Source of the DNA: Haloprofundus marisrubri
GTDB taxonomy: Archaea > Halobacteriota > Halobacteria > Halobacteriales > Haloferacaceae
Assembly: GCF_001469955.1 (NCBI RefSeq)
Contig: NZ_LOPU01000017.1
Span: forward strand, 61,537 to 125,536
Direction of reading: 5' to 3'
DNA: 64,000 nt
Shown here: piece after piece, positions 46,646 to 56,600 of the stretch
Numbering within the stretch: the first letter of the stretch is position 1
Layout of the letters: each line of letters starts with the position of its first letter
The notes under the pieces: generated by a model
The model's database searches: none
What the model saw: only the letters and a program-made list of their open reading frames with translations
What the model was told of the DNA's origin: nothing
Translations under genes and position numbers: made by a program

Positions 46646-47119
46646 ATGGCAACCACCACACCGATGACGGAGATGGAGAGACAGTTCAGACGCATCGCCG
46701 ACGACGCGTGGAGCAAGGGCGATTACAGCGTCCTCGACGAGACGCTCGCCGACGAATACGTTTCCACACATTACCAACTCGAACAGTCGTTCCGCGGCAT
46801 CGACGAGTATCGGGCACTCATCGAATCGTACCGCGAGGCGATGCCGGACCTCACCGTCCACATCGACGAACTCGTCGTCGCCGGCGACTGCGTCACCTGC
46901 CGGTACCGCGTGACTGGCACGCACGAAGGCACCCTCCGGGTTCGGGGCATGGAGATTCCGCCCACGGGGAAATCCGTGGAGACGCCGGGCATCTCCATCG
47001 TCAGGTTCGACGGCGACCGCTGCACCGAGGAGTACAACAGTCCGCACGCGCTCGGAATGATGGAACAACTCGGCGTGATTCCGGGTCGCGCAGACGAGAT
47101 GGGCGAGGCGAGCGCGTAG
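46646..47119 (+). CDS. SnoaL-like ester cyclase family protein
   Basis: 157 residues from ATG 46646. The NTF2-like/SnoaL fold is indicated by WSKGDYSVLDETLADEYVSTH, REAMPDLTVHIDELVVAGDCV and GTHEGTLRVRGMEIPPTGKSV. Related proteins are polyketide cyclases or catabolic enzymes, but many have no known substrate. GTG 46637 is a weaker start. Confidence 0.83.
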   Translation: MATTTPMTEMERQFRRIADDAWSKGDYSVLDETLADEYVSTHYQLEQSFRGIDEYRALIESYREAMPDLTVHIDELVVAGDCVTCRYRVTGTHEGTLRVRGMEIPPTGKSVETPGISIVRFDGDRCTEEYNSPHALGMMEQLGVIPGRADEMGEASA

Positions 47120-47163
47120 CGCGACTCGTCGCTCGTCGCTCGTCGTTCATCGACGTGGACCGT

Positions 47164-47979
47164 TTAGTTCCAACCGGGGTCTTGCGACGAGAGGAGGCCC
47201 GAAGCCATCAGTCGGCGTGTGAGAACGACGAGTCCGTTGTCGAAGCCACGGCCGAACACGGCGTGTTCTTCGGCCGTACTCGGGTCCAGCGAACTCAACA
47301 GAATCGTATCTCGGTCCACGAGGAGAATACGCTCGATAGTCACGTTGTCGTCACTCTCGGAGTTTTCGGACTCGTGTAACCACTTGAGTTCGGAGACGAA
47401 CACGTTGATGTCGGTCACCCGAGACTGTAACTGCTCTCGGATGTCCTCGGAGACGGTTCCGACGAGCACCGAGATACCGCGTTCCGTCGCTTCGTTCAAA
47501 CTCTCGATGAGAGCGTCGGTTACCACGCCGTCGGAGCCAACTACCAACACGACTTCGCCGGCCGCCTCACCGATGAGTTTGCTCGTTCGCGCGGCGATAC
47601 TCCCGGCACTCGACAGTCCCCAGACTTCGTGAGCAGTCGTCTCCTCCTCGAGTTCGACCGGTTCGATATCTTCCAGCATCGCCGAGAGTTCGTCGACACG
47701 ACTCTCGTACTGCTGTCGAAGCGTCTCCGTCGCTTCGTCGAGCGAGACGGCGCGAAACTGTTGGGGACTGCTGTGCTGAATCTCGACCAGCCCTTTGGCC
47801 TCCAGTACTCGTATCGCGTCGTACACTCTGGTCCGCGGTGTGTCCGCGATGTCGCTTATCTGTTTGGCCGTCCCTTTCGGTAACCGAGAGAGCGCCACGA
47901 AACATTTCGCCTCGTACTCCTTTAACCCGAGTTGCTGGAGTAACCCTACTGCCTGCTGCTGTGTGTCATCTGAACTCAT
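47164..47979 (-). CDS. TrmB-family transcriptional regulator
   Basis: 271 residues from ATG 47979. Winged helix LLQQLGLKEYEAKCFVALSRLPKGTAKQISDIADTPRTRVYDAIRVLEAKGLVE, then a TrmB effector-domain-like region. Relatives sense sugars or other metabolites, and the ligand here is unknown. A longer start at 47991 exists. It is divergent from the 48-kb non-coding stretch. Confidence 0.88.
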   Translation of the reverse strand: MSSDDTQQQAVGLLQQLGLKEYEAKCFVALSRLPKGTAKQISDIADTPRTRVYDAIRVLEAKGLVEIQHSSPQQFRAVSLDEATETLRQQYESRVDELSAMLEDIEPVELEEETTAHEVWGLSSAGSIAARTSKLIGEAAGEVVLVVGSDGVVTDALIESLNEATERGISVLVGTVSEDIREQLQSRVTDINVFVSELKWLHESENSESDDNVTIERILLVDRDTILLSSLDPSTAEEHAVFGRGFDNGLVVLTRRLMASGLLSSQDPGWN

Positions 47980-48526
47980 GGTCCCCACCATAGCCTTCGA
48001 ACGAACTCGAAGACAGTCACTAGTGTATTTTTCAGGCAACCGCAAAAGGCGTTCGTATTGTGTAGTGACTATTCTACACAGATTCGAAGACGGCACGCGT
48101 TTAACAGATTCACTCAGTTAATCACACAAGGGTAATACCAGTTGACCCCATACGCGTCACTGGCACGCATTGCGCTGTGGTCCCCACCACTGTCCGGTGC
48201 GTGCCACTCGTTTCTACGCTCGGCGTTCGTCGAGATAGTGACCACACCGAGCGAGTAACGCCCGACGAACGGAACGGTGTATCTTGTCTGACAGTCTGGT
48301 GGGCGAAAACAAGCTGTGTGTGAGGAATCGGGAGACATCTTCATCCGACGTACAGGGCACTGGTGAAGCCTCACTGTCGACAGGCGACGAAACTCCGTCC
48401 GCAATTTAGTTACTGGGTGAACGTCGGGTGTTTTACTCTCAGGCGGAGTTCTCTCTCGTATCGGACTCATGACGCCGCGCTAATAGTTTTGGACCGACAG
48501 AAAGAGCCCGAGCGGATGTGACTAAA
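47980..48526. other. 547-base stretch without a convincing gene
   Basis: It lies between the TrmB regulator and the small HTH gene. It contains the nested inverted repeat 48161-48206 and AT-rich patches near 48110-48140, so promoters or an RNA gene are possible. A minus-strand frame at 48114-48470 has many stops in homologous reading styles and poor codon use. Confidence 0.55.
48161..48206. repeat. Nested inverted repeat (hairpin-forming)
   Basis: Outer arms TGGCACGCA (48161-48169) and TGCGTGCCA (48198-48206) are perfect complements. Inside is a second perfect pair GTGGT/ACCAC around loop CCCC (48177-48190). The two stems are separated by symmetric 7-base internal loops. Confidence 0.85.
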
Positions 48527-48847
48527 ATGACAAACAAAGAGCAACGAAACGTCGCAACGACGAGTCGGCTTCTCAGTAGCCAGCGGCGGATACACGTCCT
48601 CCTCGCACTCCGCGAGGCGGACTCGCCGCTGACGATACCGGTGTTGGTGTACGAGACGGCACTCCGGGAAGTCGACTCGCCGAGCGACGTGACCGAAGAA
48701 CACCTCAAGCGGGTCGAAATCACCTTGCGGCACGTCCATCTACCGATGCTGGCCGACTTCGAGGTGATTCGACACCACCCCGACGACGACCACGTCTCGT
48801 TGGTCGGCGACGGAACGCTCGAATCAGTAATCGAAGCCGTCTTTTGA
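48527..48847 (+). CDS. Small DUF7344-type winged-helix protein
   Basis: 106 residues from ATG 48527. The core LLSSQRRIHVLLALREADSP ... HLKRVEITLRHVHLPMLADFEVIRHHPDDD is the same family as the 29630 protein, and the HVHLP element is identical. No effector domain is present. It may be a simple DNA-binding regulator. GTG at 48518 is possible. Confidence 0.77.
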   Translation: MTNKEQRNVATTSRLLSSQRRIHVLLALREADSPLTIPVLVYETALREVDSPSDVTEEHLKRVEITLRHVHLPMLADFEVIRHHPDDDHVSLVGDGTLESVIEAVF

Positions 48848-48928
48848 GAACCCTCCAACTCTCGCCGCAGAACACGTCCCTCCGGTTGTCGGTCGGCTAT
48901 CGGTCAGTCGTCGGTCGGTCACCGAACC

Positions 48929-50377
48929 TCAATCGTCCGTCGGCGTCCGGTCGACGGGACCCTCTTCGTTCGAGGCGTCCGCGTCGTCGGTGTCGACGAC
49001 GGCGCTTTTCCACGTCCCGCGGGTGAACCACGCGACGGCGACGATAGCACCGCCGATGTCGCCGAGGGCGACGGCGACCCAGATACCCGTCTCCGCCCAG
49101 CCTTCGACGAAGACGAGGATGTACGTCGCCGGCAGGCGGACGACCCACAGCGTGATAGCCGACATCACGAGCGCCGTCTTCGTGTTGCCCGCGCCGCGGA
49201 ACGTCCCGAGCATCACCTGCAGGACGCCCATGAAGACGAACATCACCGAGGCGATACGGAGGTAGTCGCTGGCGTAGACGATGGTTTCAGCCGCTCGGGC
49301 GCTGTCGGCCCCGAGGAAGACGGCGACGATAGGTTCGGGCGTGACGGCGGCGACGACGGCCAGCGGGAGCAACGCCACGGTGACGAGTTTCGCCGCCAGT
49401 TTCGCCGCCCGTGCTGCCCGTTCGGGTTTCCCCGCACCGAGGTTCTGCCCGACGACGGCGTCTATGGCTTGTCCCATCCCCATCGCCGGCAGGAAGATGA
49501 GCGAGGTGAGGCGGTTACCGAGGCCGTAGGCGGCGACGATTGCCGGCGGGAACGTGGCGACCATCGCGGTCATGATAATCATCGCCAGCGCGCTGGTAGA
49601 CTGTTCGAGCGCCGTCGGCACGCCGAGCGAGACGATGTCGCGGACGCGGTCGAACTGTAACGGAAGGTGTTCGACACCCACGTCCGGGCCGACGTCAGTC
49701 CCGAAGAGGACGTACATCCCGATGACCGCCGCAACGGCTCTGGCGGCGATGGTGGCGATGGCTGCGCCCTCGATTTCCAGACGGGGGAACACCCACCAGC
49801 CGAAGATGAGAAGCGGGTCGAGGACGACGTTGATGGCGACGCTGACGACCATCACGAGCATCGGAACCCGCGTGTTGCCGTAGCCACGCATCAACGACGA
49901 GAAAATGAAGAAGCCGAAGAGGAACGGCGACCCGAGGAAGAACAGACGCATGTAACGCCCCGCCAGCGGAACGATGTCCGCGCCCGTCTCGGCGTTCGTC
50001 GGCAGAAGCGACAGCATCGGGTCCGTGAGGAAGAAGCCCAAAATCCCGATGGCAATCGCCAGAAGCGTCACGAAGGAGATGGTCTGTCCGGCGATGAGGT
50101 CCGCCGACCCGTCGCTGTCCGCACCGGTGTACTGTGCGACGAGAATCGTCCCCGCGGCGGTAAAGCCGCCGCCGACGGAGATGAGGAAGAAAATCATCGG
50201 GAACGCGAGACTCAACGCGCCGACAGCGTTCGCCGAGAGGAGACCCAGCCAGAACGTGTCGGCGACGTTGTACATCACTTGGAGCAGTTGGATGACGACC
50301 ATCGGCACGGCTAACCGAAGCATCGGCCTGACGAGGTCGCCATCTGTCAGCTCGCTTTTATAAGAGGGCTCTGTCAC
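48929..50377 (-). CDS. MATE family efflux transporter (1)
   Basis: 482 residues from GTG 50377, twelve helices in two repeats. Diagnostic stretches are PMLRLAVPMVVIQLLQVMYNVADTFWLGLL and GLGNRLTSLIFLPAMGMGQAIDAVVGQNLGAG. It exports cationic or organic compounds using Na+ or H+. A second MATE lies at 60496. Acidic C-terminal tail ends PTDD. Confidence 0.92.
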   Translation of the reverse strand: MTEPSYKSELTDGDLVRPMLRLAVPMVVIQLLQVMYNVADTFWLGLLSANAVGALSLAFPMIFFLISVGGGFTAAGTILVAQYTGADSDGSADLIAGQTISFVTLLAIAIGILGFFLTDPMLSLLPTNAETGADIVPLAGRYMRLFFLGSPFLFGFFIFSSLMRGYGNTRVPMLVMVVSVAINVVLDPLLIFGWWVFPRLEIEGAAIATIAARAVAAVIGMYVLFGTDVGPDVGVEHLPLQFDRVRDIVSLGVPTALEQSTSALAMIIMTAMVATFPPAIVAAYGLGNRLTSLIFLPAMGMGQAIDAVVGQNLGAGKPERAARAAKLAAKLVTVALLPLAVVAAVTPEPIVAVFLGADSARAAETIVYASDYLRIASVMFVFMGVLQVMLGTFRGAGNTKTALVMSAITLWVVRLPATYILVFVEGWAETGIWVAVALGDIGGAIVAVAWFTRGTWKSAVVDTDDADASNEEGPVDRTPTDD

Positions 50378-50618
50378 TGTCTCGTGAAATGCATCGAACT
50401 ACTTCAACTCTCCTGATAGTGGCTACCACGAACCAGTCGGAATTGCCGGAATAATCCCGAAATCCGCCGTTTGCGGCAACATCAGTAGGGTTCGTATCCG
50501 ACCGACGAACGTCGCCGACGTTCGCCAAGAGAGAACTCTCGGGGCCTGCTATATATCCAACTAAATAAACTGTACAATTTACTGAAACTACTAATACTGA
50601 TTCGGCGAACAGTCATCC
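50378..50618. promoter_or_regulatory. AT-rich intergenic promoter region
   Basis: The last 70 bases before the next gene (about 50550-50600) contain TATATAT, AACTAAATAAACT and TACAATTTACTG. These are likely promoter elements for the GNAT gene and the divergent MATE gene. Confidence 0.45.
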
Positions 50619-51746
50619 ATGTCGATTTCGGTCGAGCGCCTCTCTGAGACGGGTCGTACGGAGCGTGAGTGGGACGGGTGGCTCGAACGGTCGTCGATGG
50701 CGACGCCGTTTCACCAGTTCGAGGTTCTTCGCGTCGTCGCCGCGGAGGCGGATGCGACGCTGCATCCGCTCGTCGGATTCAAAGGTGAAGAACCGATAGG
50801 CGTGTTCCCCGTTTTCGAGATGAATCGAGGGCCGCTTCGTCTGGTGAAATCCCCGCCGGAGGGCGTCTCGATTCGGAAACTCGGGCCGGTGCTTTTGAAC
50901 CACGAGAAACTGAAAACCCGGAAGCGAGAGACGCAGAACGAGCGGTTCGTCGACGCCTGCATCGAGTGGGTCGACGAACACTGTGCGCCGCATCGGTTCA
51001 TGGTCCAGACGAGCGAACGCTACCCGGACTTCCGACCGTGGGTGTGGAACGGGTTCGACGTCGAGATGGGGGCGACGTACGTCGTCGACCTCGACCGCGA
51101 CCTCGACGAGATACGGCAGTCGTTCTCTCGGTCGGTCCGCAAACGCGTCCGCAGAGCCGAGGAGGCCGGTTGTACCGTCGAAATCGGTGGCAGAGCGGAG
51201 GCCCGACGCATCGTCGACCACATCTACCAGCGATTCGCGGACTCCGACATCCCGTACTTCGACTCCGAACCCGAACTGGTGATGCGGTACGTCGACGCCC
51301 TCCCGGACGAACAGGTCCGACCGTACGTCTGCCGACTCGATGGTGAGTACGTAAGCGGTGTCATCAACGTTCGTTTCGGCGACGTCGTCTACTCGTGGAA
51401 AGGCGGCGCGCGGCCACTACGAGACGTTCCGGCGAACGAACTGCTCGACTGGCACGGCATCGCCGACGCCAAGGAGTCAGGAGCGACGCAGTTCGACTTC
51501 CAAGGCGCACTCGAACGCCGAACCAGCGGTGCGAAAGCCAAGTTCTCGCCCGACCTCGTGCCGACGTACTCGCTGACACGACAGCACCGTGCGATTCAGT
51601 TGGGGACGTTGCTGCAGGGGCAAGCCGAGGACGTTTCCACGACGCTACGTGCGAGCGTCGTCTCGAACAGCGTGCCGCTGGTTGCGCTCCGACAACTCGG
51701 ACGGTGGGTCGGGGCTGGAAACAGACTGATACAGTCGAGAAAGTAG
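50619..51746 (+). CDS. FemAB-like GNAT acyltransferase
   Basis: 375 residues with two GNAT-like halves typical of FemAB/FemX proteins: WLERSSMATPFHQFEVLRVVAAE and then FSRSVRKRVRRAEEAGCTV, a common transferase motif, and later LLDWHGIADAKESGATQFDFQG. In bacteria such enzymes add amino acids to cell-wall precursors. Archaea lack murein, so the acceptor is probably another surface polymer or lipid. Confidence 0.83.
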   Translation: MSISVERLSETGRTEREWDGWLERSSMATPFHQFEVLRVVAAEADATLHPLVGFKGEEPIGVFPVFEMNRGPLRLVKSPPEGVSIRKLGPVLLNHEKLKTRKRETQNERFVDACIEWVDEHCAPHRFMVQTSERYPDFRPWVWNGFDVEMGATYVVDLDRDLDEIRQSFSRSVRKRVRRAEEAGCTVEIGGRAEARRIVDHIYQRFADSDIPYFDSEPELVMRYVDALPDEQVRPYVCRLDGEYVSGVINVRFGDVVYSWKGGARPLRDVPANELLDWHGIADAKESGATQFDFQGALERRTSGAKAKFSPDLVPTYSLTRQHRAIQLGTLLQGQAEDVSTTLRASVVSNSVPLVALRQLGRWVGAGNRLIQSRK

Positions 51747-51839
51747 CGCGAGTGGCCGACCTGCCGACACGGGTCGGACAGCGAGTCTTTCTACCATCTC
51801 AGACCATGACGCCCCGTCCGCGACACACGAATCAGGTTC

Positions 51840-51845
51840 TTTTAG
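51840..51845 (+). promoter_or_regulatory. TATA box of mtnP
   Basis: TTTTAG located 27 bases before the ATG. Confidence 0.55.
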
Positions 51846-51869
51846 GTGTCCACACCTCCCAGTACGACC

Positions 51870-52730
51870 ATGACAATCGGCTTCATCGGCGGAAGCGGTA
51901 TCTACGAAGCGCTCCCGCTGTCGAACACCCGAAAAAAGGAGATAGAGACGCCGTACGGCGAGCCGAGTGCGCCGGTCACCATCGGCGAGTTCGGTGACAC
52001 CGGCCGCGAAGTCGCGTTCCTGCCGCGACACGGCTCGAAACACGGCCGCTCGCCGACGAATCTACCGTACCGCGCGAACATCTACGCGTTCAAGCAACTG
52101 GGCGTCGAGTACATCTTCGCTTCCAACGCCGTCGGCAGCCTCAAAGAGGAACTCCCGCCGGGAACGCTCGTCGTGCCGGGGCAGATTTTCGACCGGACGA
52201 AACACCGCACGTCGACGTTCTTCGGCGACGGTATCGTCGTCCACCAGCCAATCACGGAACCGTACAGCCCGGAACTCGTCTCGCATCTCGTCGACGCCGC
52301 GGAGTCGGCGACCGATGCAGAGGTTCAGGAGGGCGGCACCTACGTCTGCATCGAAGGGCCGCAGTACTCCACGCGCGCCGAAAGCGAGTTCTATCGTGCG
52401 CAAGGCTGGGACGTCGTCGGCATGACGGCGGTTCCGGAGGCGAAACTCGCCCGCGAAGCCGAAATCGCCTACGCCACCGTCGCGGGCGTCACCGACTACG
52501 ACGTCTGGAAACAGGACCACGAGGTGACGCTCGAAGAAGTGCTCGAAAACGCCGAGAAGAACCAGGAAGCCATCAAGCGCACCGTCGAGGAAGCGATTCG
52601 GACGCTGCCCGAGGAGTTCGAGTGCGGCGCACACACGGCGCTCGAAGGCACCATCAACACGCCTGCGGACGCTATCCCCGAGGAGACGCGCGAACGCGTC
52701 GACCTGCTCGTGGACGACTATCTCGACTGA
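51870..52730 (+). CDS. mtnP: S-methyl-5'-thioadenosine phosphorylase
   Basis: 286 residues from ATG 51870. MTIGFIGGSGIYEALPL, FLPRHGSKHGRSPTNLPYRANI and VCIEGPQYSTRAE are diagnostic of MTA phosphorylases (PNP superfamily). It cleaves MTA to adenine and methylthioribose-1-phosphate in methionine salvage. Length is normal. Purine nucleoside specificity outside MTA cannot be excluded. Confidence 0.92.
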   Translation: MTIGFIGGSGIYEALPLSNTRKKEIETPYGEPSAPVTIGEFGDTGREVAFLPRHGSKHGRSPTNLPYRANIYAFKQLGVEYIFASNAVGSLKEELPPGTLVVPGQIFDRTKHRTSTFFGDGIVVHQPITEPYSPELVSHLVDAAESATDAEVQEGGTYVCIEGPQYSTRAESEFYRAQGWDVVGMTAVPEAKLAREAEIAYATVAGVTDYDVWKQDHEVTLEEVLENAEKNQEAIKRTVEEAIRTLPEEFECGAHTALEGTINTPADAIPEETRERVDLLVDDYLD

Positions 52731-52802
52731 GTCGAGGAGACGAAAACGCGAAGACAGGGACGCGAAAACAGGAAACCAGCGCAACGAATCCGAACTCGAC
52801 TC

Positions 52803-53681
52803 TCAGTCCGCGACGGCCGGCGTCTTTTCGCTCTCTTTGTCTTTTGCCTGCACCCAGAGGTCGCCGAACAGGTCGTCCTGTTGGAGCGTGACGACGCTTC
52901 GATGCGCTAGGAACAACAGCGCGAGATACGTTTCGACGGGACGGCCGCCGACGCCTTTCAGTTCGGCGAACAGCACCTCGTCGCGGCCGTTGTCGTACTG
53001 CTCGCGGAGGTGTGCCTCCACCGTCTCGATGCTGTCCTCCATATGTTCGTCGTGGGTCGTGCCCGTCACGTCGTCCTCACCGGGTTCGCCGTCGCGGCGC
53101 AAGTCGTCGGCGGCGTGGTAGTCGAGCGTCTGCGTGCCGCGGCGGAAGCCCCGGGGCGAGGACGTGGTGTCGTACTCTCGGGAGCGTTTCCACCACGACT
53201 CTCGCTCTGCTTCTCTGAGTTCGTGGACGAGTTCGTCGAGCGTCTCCGGCGACCCGCGGACGCTCTTGCGTTCGAGGCGGCGGTCCATCTCGTCTTCGAG
53301 CGCGTCGATGGGGTCGAAGCCGGGTGCGACGTCGTCGTCGCCTTCCATCGCCATCTCCCACGGCTCGGGTTCCGGTTCGTCGGGTTCGTCCGGCGCGAGC
53401 AGTTCGTCGCTCTTCATCCGCAGGAGAACGCTCGCGTAGAACAGCGCGCGACCGGACGTCCGGAGGTCCGTCGCGTCGAGACGTTCGAGGAACGCGTCGG
53501 TGACCGCGACGATGTCGATGTCCCACGGCTCTATCTCGCCGTCCTCGGCGAGTTGGACGAGCAGTTCGACTGGTTCGACTTCGCCCTCGTCGGGTTCGAT
53601 GGCGTCCACGTCGTCGACGACACTCTCATCGAGTCGGTCTCCGTCTCGGGTTCCGTCTCCATCCTCTCCGAACTCAGTCAT
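52803..53681 (-). CDS. scpA: Segregation and condensation protein A
   Basis: 292 residues. Kleisin subunit: EPVELLVQLAEDGEIEPWDIDIVAVTDAFLERL at the N-terminus and a winged-helix C-terminus after a variable acidic linker. It bridges the two Smc heads. It overlaps the smc 3' end by 8 bases and is therefore translated from the same transcript. An ScpB gene is not in the window. Confidence 0.93.
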   Translation of the reverse strand: MTEFGEDGDGTRDGDRLDESVVDDVDAIEPDEGEVEPVELLVQLAEDGEIEPWDIDIVAVTDAFLERLDATDLRTSGRALFYASVLLRMKSDELLAPDEPDEPEPEPWEMAMEGDDDVAPGFDPIDALEDEMDRRLERKSVRGSPETLDELVHELREAERESWWKRSREYDTTSSPRGFRRGTQTLDYHAADDLRRDGEPGEDDVTGTTHDEHMEDSIETVEAHLREQYDNGRDEVLFAELKGVGGRPVETYLALLFLAHRSVVTLQQDDLFGDLWVQAKDKESEKTPAVAD

Positions 53682-56600
53682 CGGCGCTCACCTCCGCGGC
53701 GAGGCCTTCGTCGCTGTCGCCGTCGGTGTCACTGTTGCTATCCGTGTCGCTGTCGCCGTCACCCCCGTCCGAGCCGTCGCCGTCGGTATCGCTGCCGTTC
53801 TCACTTCGCTGGTTGTCGAAGCGAATCCCGGTGACGGCGCTGACGTTGTCGCCTTGCATCGTCACGCCGATGGCGCGTTCGGAGCGTTCGAGCAGCGCCG
53901 AGCGATGGGAGACGACGACGAACTGCGCGTCGCCCGCGAGGTCGTCGACCATCTGGCCGACGCGTTCGGCGTTGGCGGCGTCGAGGAAGGCGTCCACCTC
54001 GTCGAGCGCGTAGAAGGGCGCAGGATTGTGCCGCTGGATGGCGAAGATAAACGCCAGTGCAGTGAGCGACTTCTCGCCGCCGGACATCGCGTCGAGTCGC
54101 TGAATCGGTTTGTCGGCGGGTTGGGCTTTCATCGTCAGGCCGCCCTCGAAGGGGTCCTCGGGGTCTTCGAGGTGGAGTTCGCCCGACCCCGCGGAGAGAC
54201 GCTCGAAGATGCGCTGGAACTGCGCGTCGATGGCTTCGTACGACTCCATGAACGTCCGCTTCTTCTGCGTCTCGAACTGCTCGATGCGTTCTTCGATGCC
54301 GTCGCGTTCTTCGACGAGGACGTCGCGACGTTCTTGGAGGTCCGAGAGGTCCGCTTCGACCGAGTCGTACTCGTCGATAGCGAGCATGTTCACGGGTTCG
54401 AGCGCCTCCATCTCGCTTTCGAGGCGGTCGACGTTCTTCTCGACCGTCTCGTGGTCGGGAATCTCCTCGGGGTCGTACTCACCGACTTCGGCTTCGAGTT
54501 CGTCGATTTCCCACGAAAGTCGTTCCTTCGCGCTTTCGAGCGATTCGAGACGCGACTCCGCCCGCGAGACGGCTTCCTTCTGTTCGTCGCGTTCGTTTTT
54601 CGCCTCGCGGAGTTCCTCGCGGAGTTCGTTTCTCTCTTCTTTGAGTTCGACGAGTTCGTCTTCGAGTGCTTCGACGGCTTCGTGTTTCTCGTCGAGGACC
54701 GCCTCTTTCTCCTCGATGGCGGCTTCCGCCTCCGCAATCTTCTCTTCGGCGGCGGCTTTTCGATTTTGGGCGCTCTCGACGGTCTCTTCGAGGTCGGAAA
54801 CGGCCTCCTCGGCGTACTGCTTCTCCAGTCCGAGTTCGTTGAGTCGGCTGTCCAACTCGTCCATCCGGGTTTCGAGGTCGTCGATGTCCGCGCGCACGTC
54901 GTCGGCTTCGCTCGTGAGTTCGGGAATCTTCGAGTCGGCGAGTTCCGCCTCCAGTTTCTCGATTTCGGCTTCCACCTCGGAGATTTCGGCGTCCAATTCG
55001 GCGATGTCGGCGTCGAGCGCGCCCATCTCCTCGTCGACGGAGTCGCGTTCGGCTTCCAACTCGTCGAGCGTCGCCTCCAACTCCTCTATCTTCGACTCGG
55101 CATCTTCGAGGTCGCTCTCGACTCGCTCGATGTCGCCTTCGATGGTGCGCACTTTGTCGGCGGCGTTCGACTGCCGGTCGCGTGCGTCGTCGAGTTTCTC
55201 TTCGAGGTCTCGAATCTCGGCGTTGAGCGTCCGTCGCCGGTCTTCGAGCTTCGATATCTCCTTGGCGACGCGTTCGAGGCGTCCTTCGCCGGATTTCGAG
55301 AAAGAGTAGCGCGAGCCGCCGCGACTGCCGCCGGTCATCGCACCGCTCTTTTCGACCAAGTCGCCGTCGAGCGTCACCATGCGGTAGTCGCCCATGAACT
55401 GCCGGGCGGTCTGCATGTCTTCGACGACGAGTGTCGACCCGAGTACGTACGAGAAGATGCTGTCGTATCGGCTGTCGAACTCCACGAGATTGTACGCGAA
55501 GTCGACGACGCCGGGGTCTTTCGGCTTCCGCGGCAGGCGACGGTTCTGCATCTTCGTGATGGGCAAAAAGGTCGCCCGGCCGGCGTTTCTCGACTTGAGG
55601 TAGTCGATACACGACGACCCGACGCCGTCGTCGTCGACGACGACGTTCGCCAGTCGCCCGCCCGCCGCCGTCTCACAGGCGACAGCATACTCACCAGCCA
55701 CGGAACCGAGTTGTCCAACTGCGCCGTGGACGCCGTCGATGCCGGCGTTCAACACGGTGGTAACAGAGCGAGGGAAGGAGTTGTCGCCGTTCTTCCCGGC
55801 GCGCGCTTCGAGTTCGGCGTACTCGGACTGCTTCGAGCGGATGTCGTCTTCGACGTCGCTCAGTTCGTCCTGCAGGTTCTGTTTCTTCTCGCGGAACTCC
55901 GAGACTATCTCTTTGGATTTCGACTCGTTCTTCTCGGCTTTGTCGAGTTCGCTGTGCAGTTCCGAGAGTTTCGCCTTACGTTCGGGAATCGACTCGTGGG
56001 CAGCTTCGATGTCGTTTCGCGCCTCGCTGACGCGATTGGAGCGCCGTCGCGCCTCGTCGAGCAGGCGGTCTTTCTCGCGCTGTTTCTCGTTTTTCTCGGA
56101 TTTGAGCGTCTCGACGCGCTCGCGGCGGTCTGCAAGGTCGGCTTTGAGTTCGTCGAACTCGGTGTCGACGTTCGCTATCTCGTCTTCTATCTCGGCGAGC
56201 GTCGTCCGCTTGTCGACGATGTCGCTCTTTATCGAGGCTTTCTCGACTTTGACCTGCCGCATCTGCGTTGCGACGTCGTCGACTTTCTCCTGCTTGTGGT
56301 CGATTTCGACGAACGCCTGTCGGCGCTCGTTTTCGGCCGTCTCCTTGCGCTCTTCGGCGTTTTCGATTTGGCCTTCGAGGCGACTGATGTCGCCTTTGAC
56401 CGACTCGATTTCGCGCTTGATGCGTAGCTGTTCGTCTTCGCCCTTGCGTTCGACTTCCCGGTTGAGTCCCTCCAACTCGTCTTCGAGACGGGAGAGTCGA
56501 CCCTGCCGGGTGTCGAGTTCCTCGCGGAGTTCCGCGAGTGTCTCTTCTTTCGAGTCGATTTTGCTCGTCGTGCGCTGGAGGTCCGCGCGCTTGTCTTCGA

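Noticed and set aside
48114..48470. 118-codon minus-strand gene
   Set aside because: Codon use and composition are unlike haloarchaeal genes, no family is recognised, and it spans the inverted repeat.
53500..56427. 975-codon open frame on the plus strand opposite smc
   Set aside because: It mirrors the smc coding strand. GC-rich third positions and coiled-coil codons leave the complementary frame free of stops, and its translation is a low-complexity repeat with no domain.
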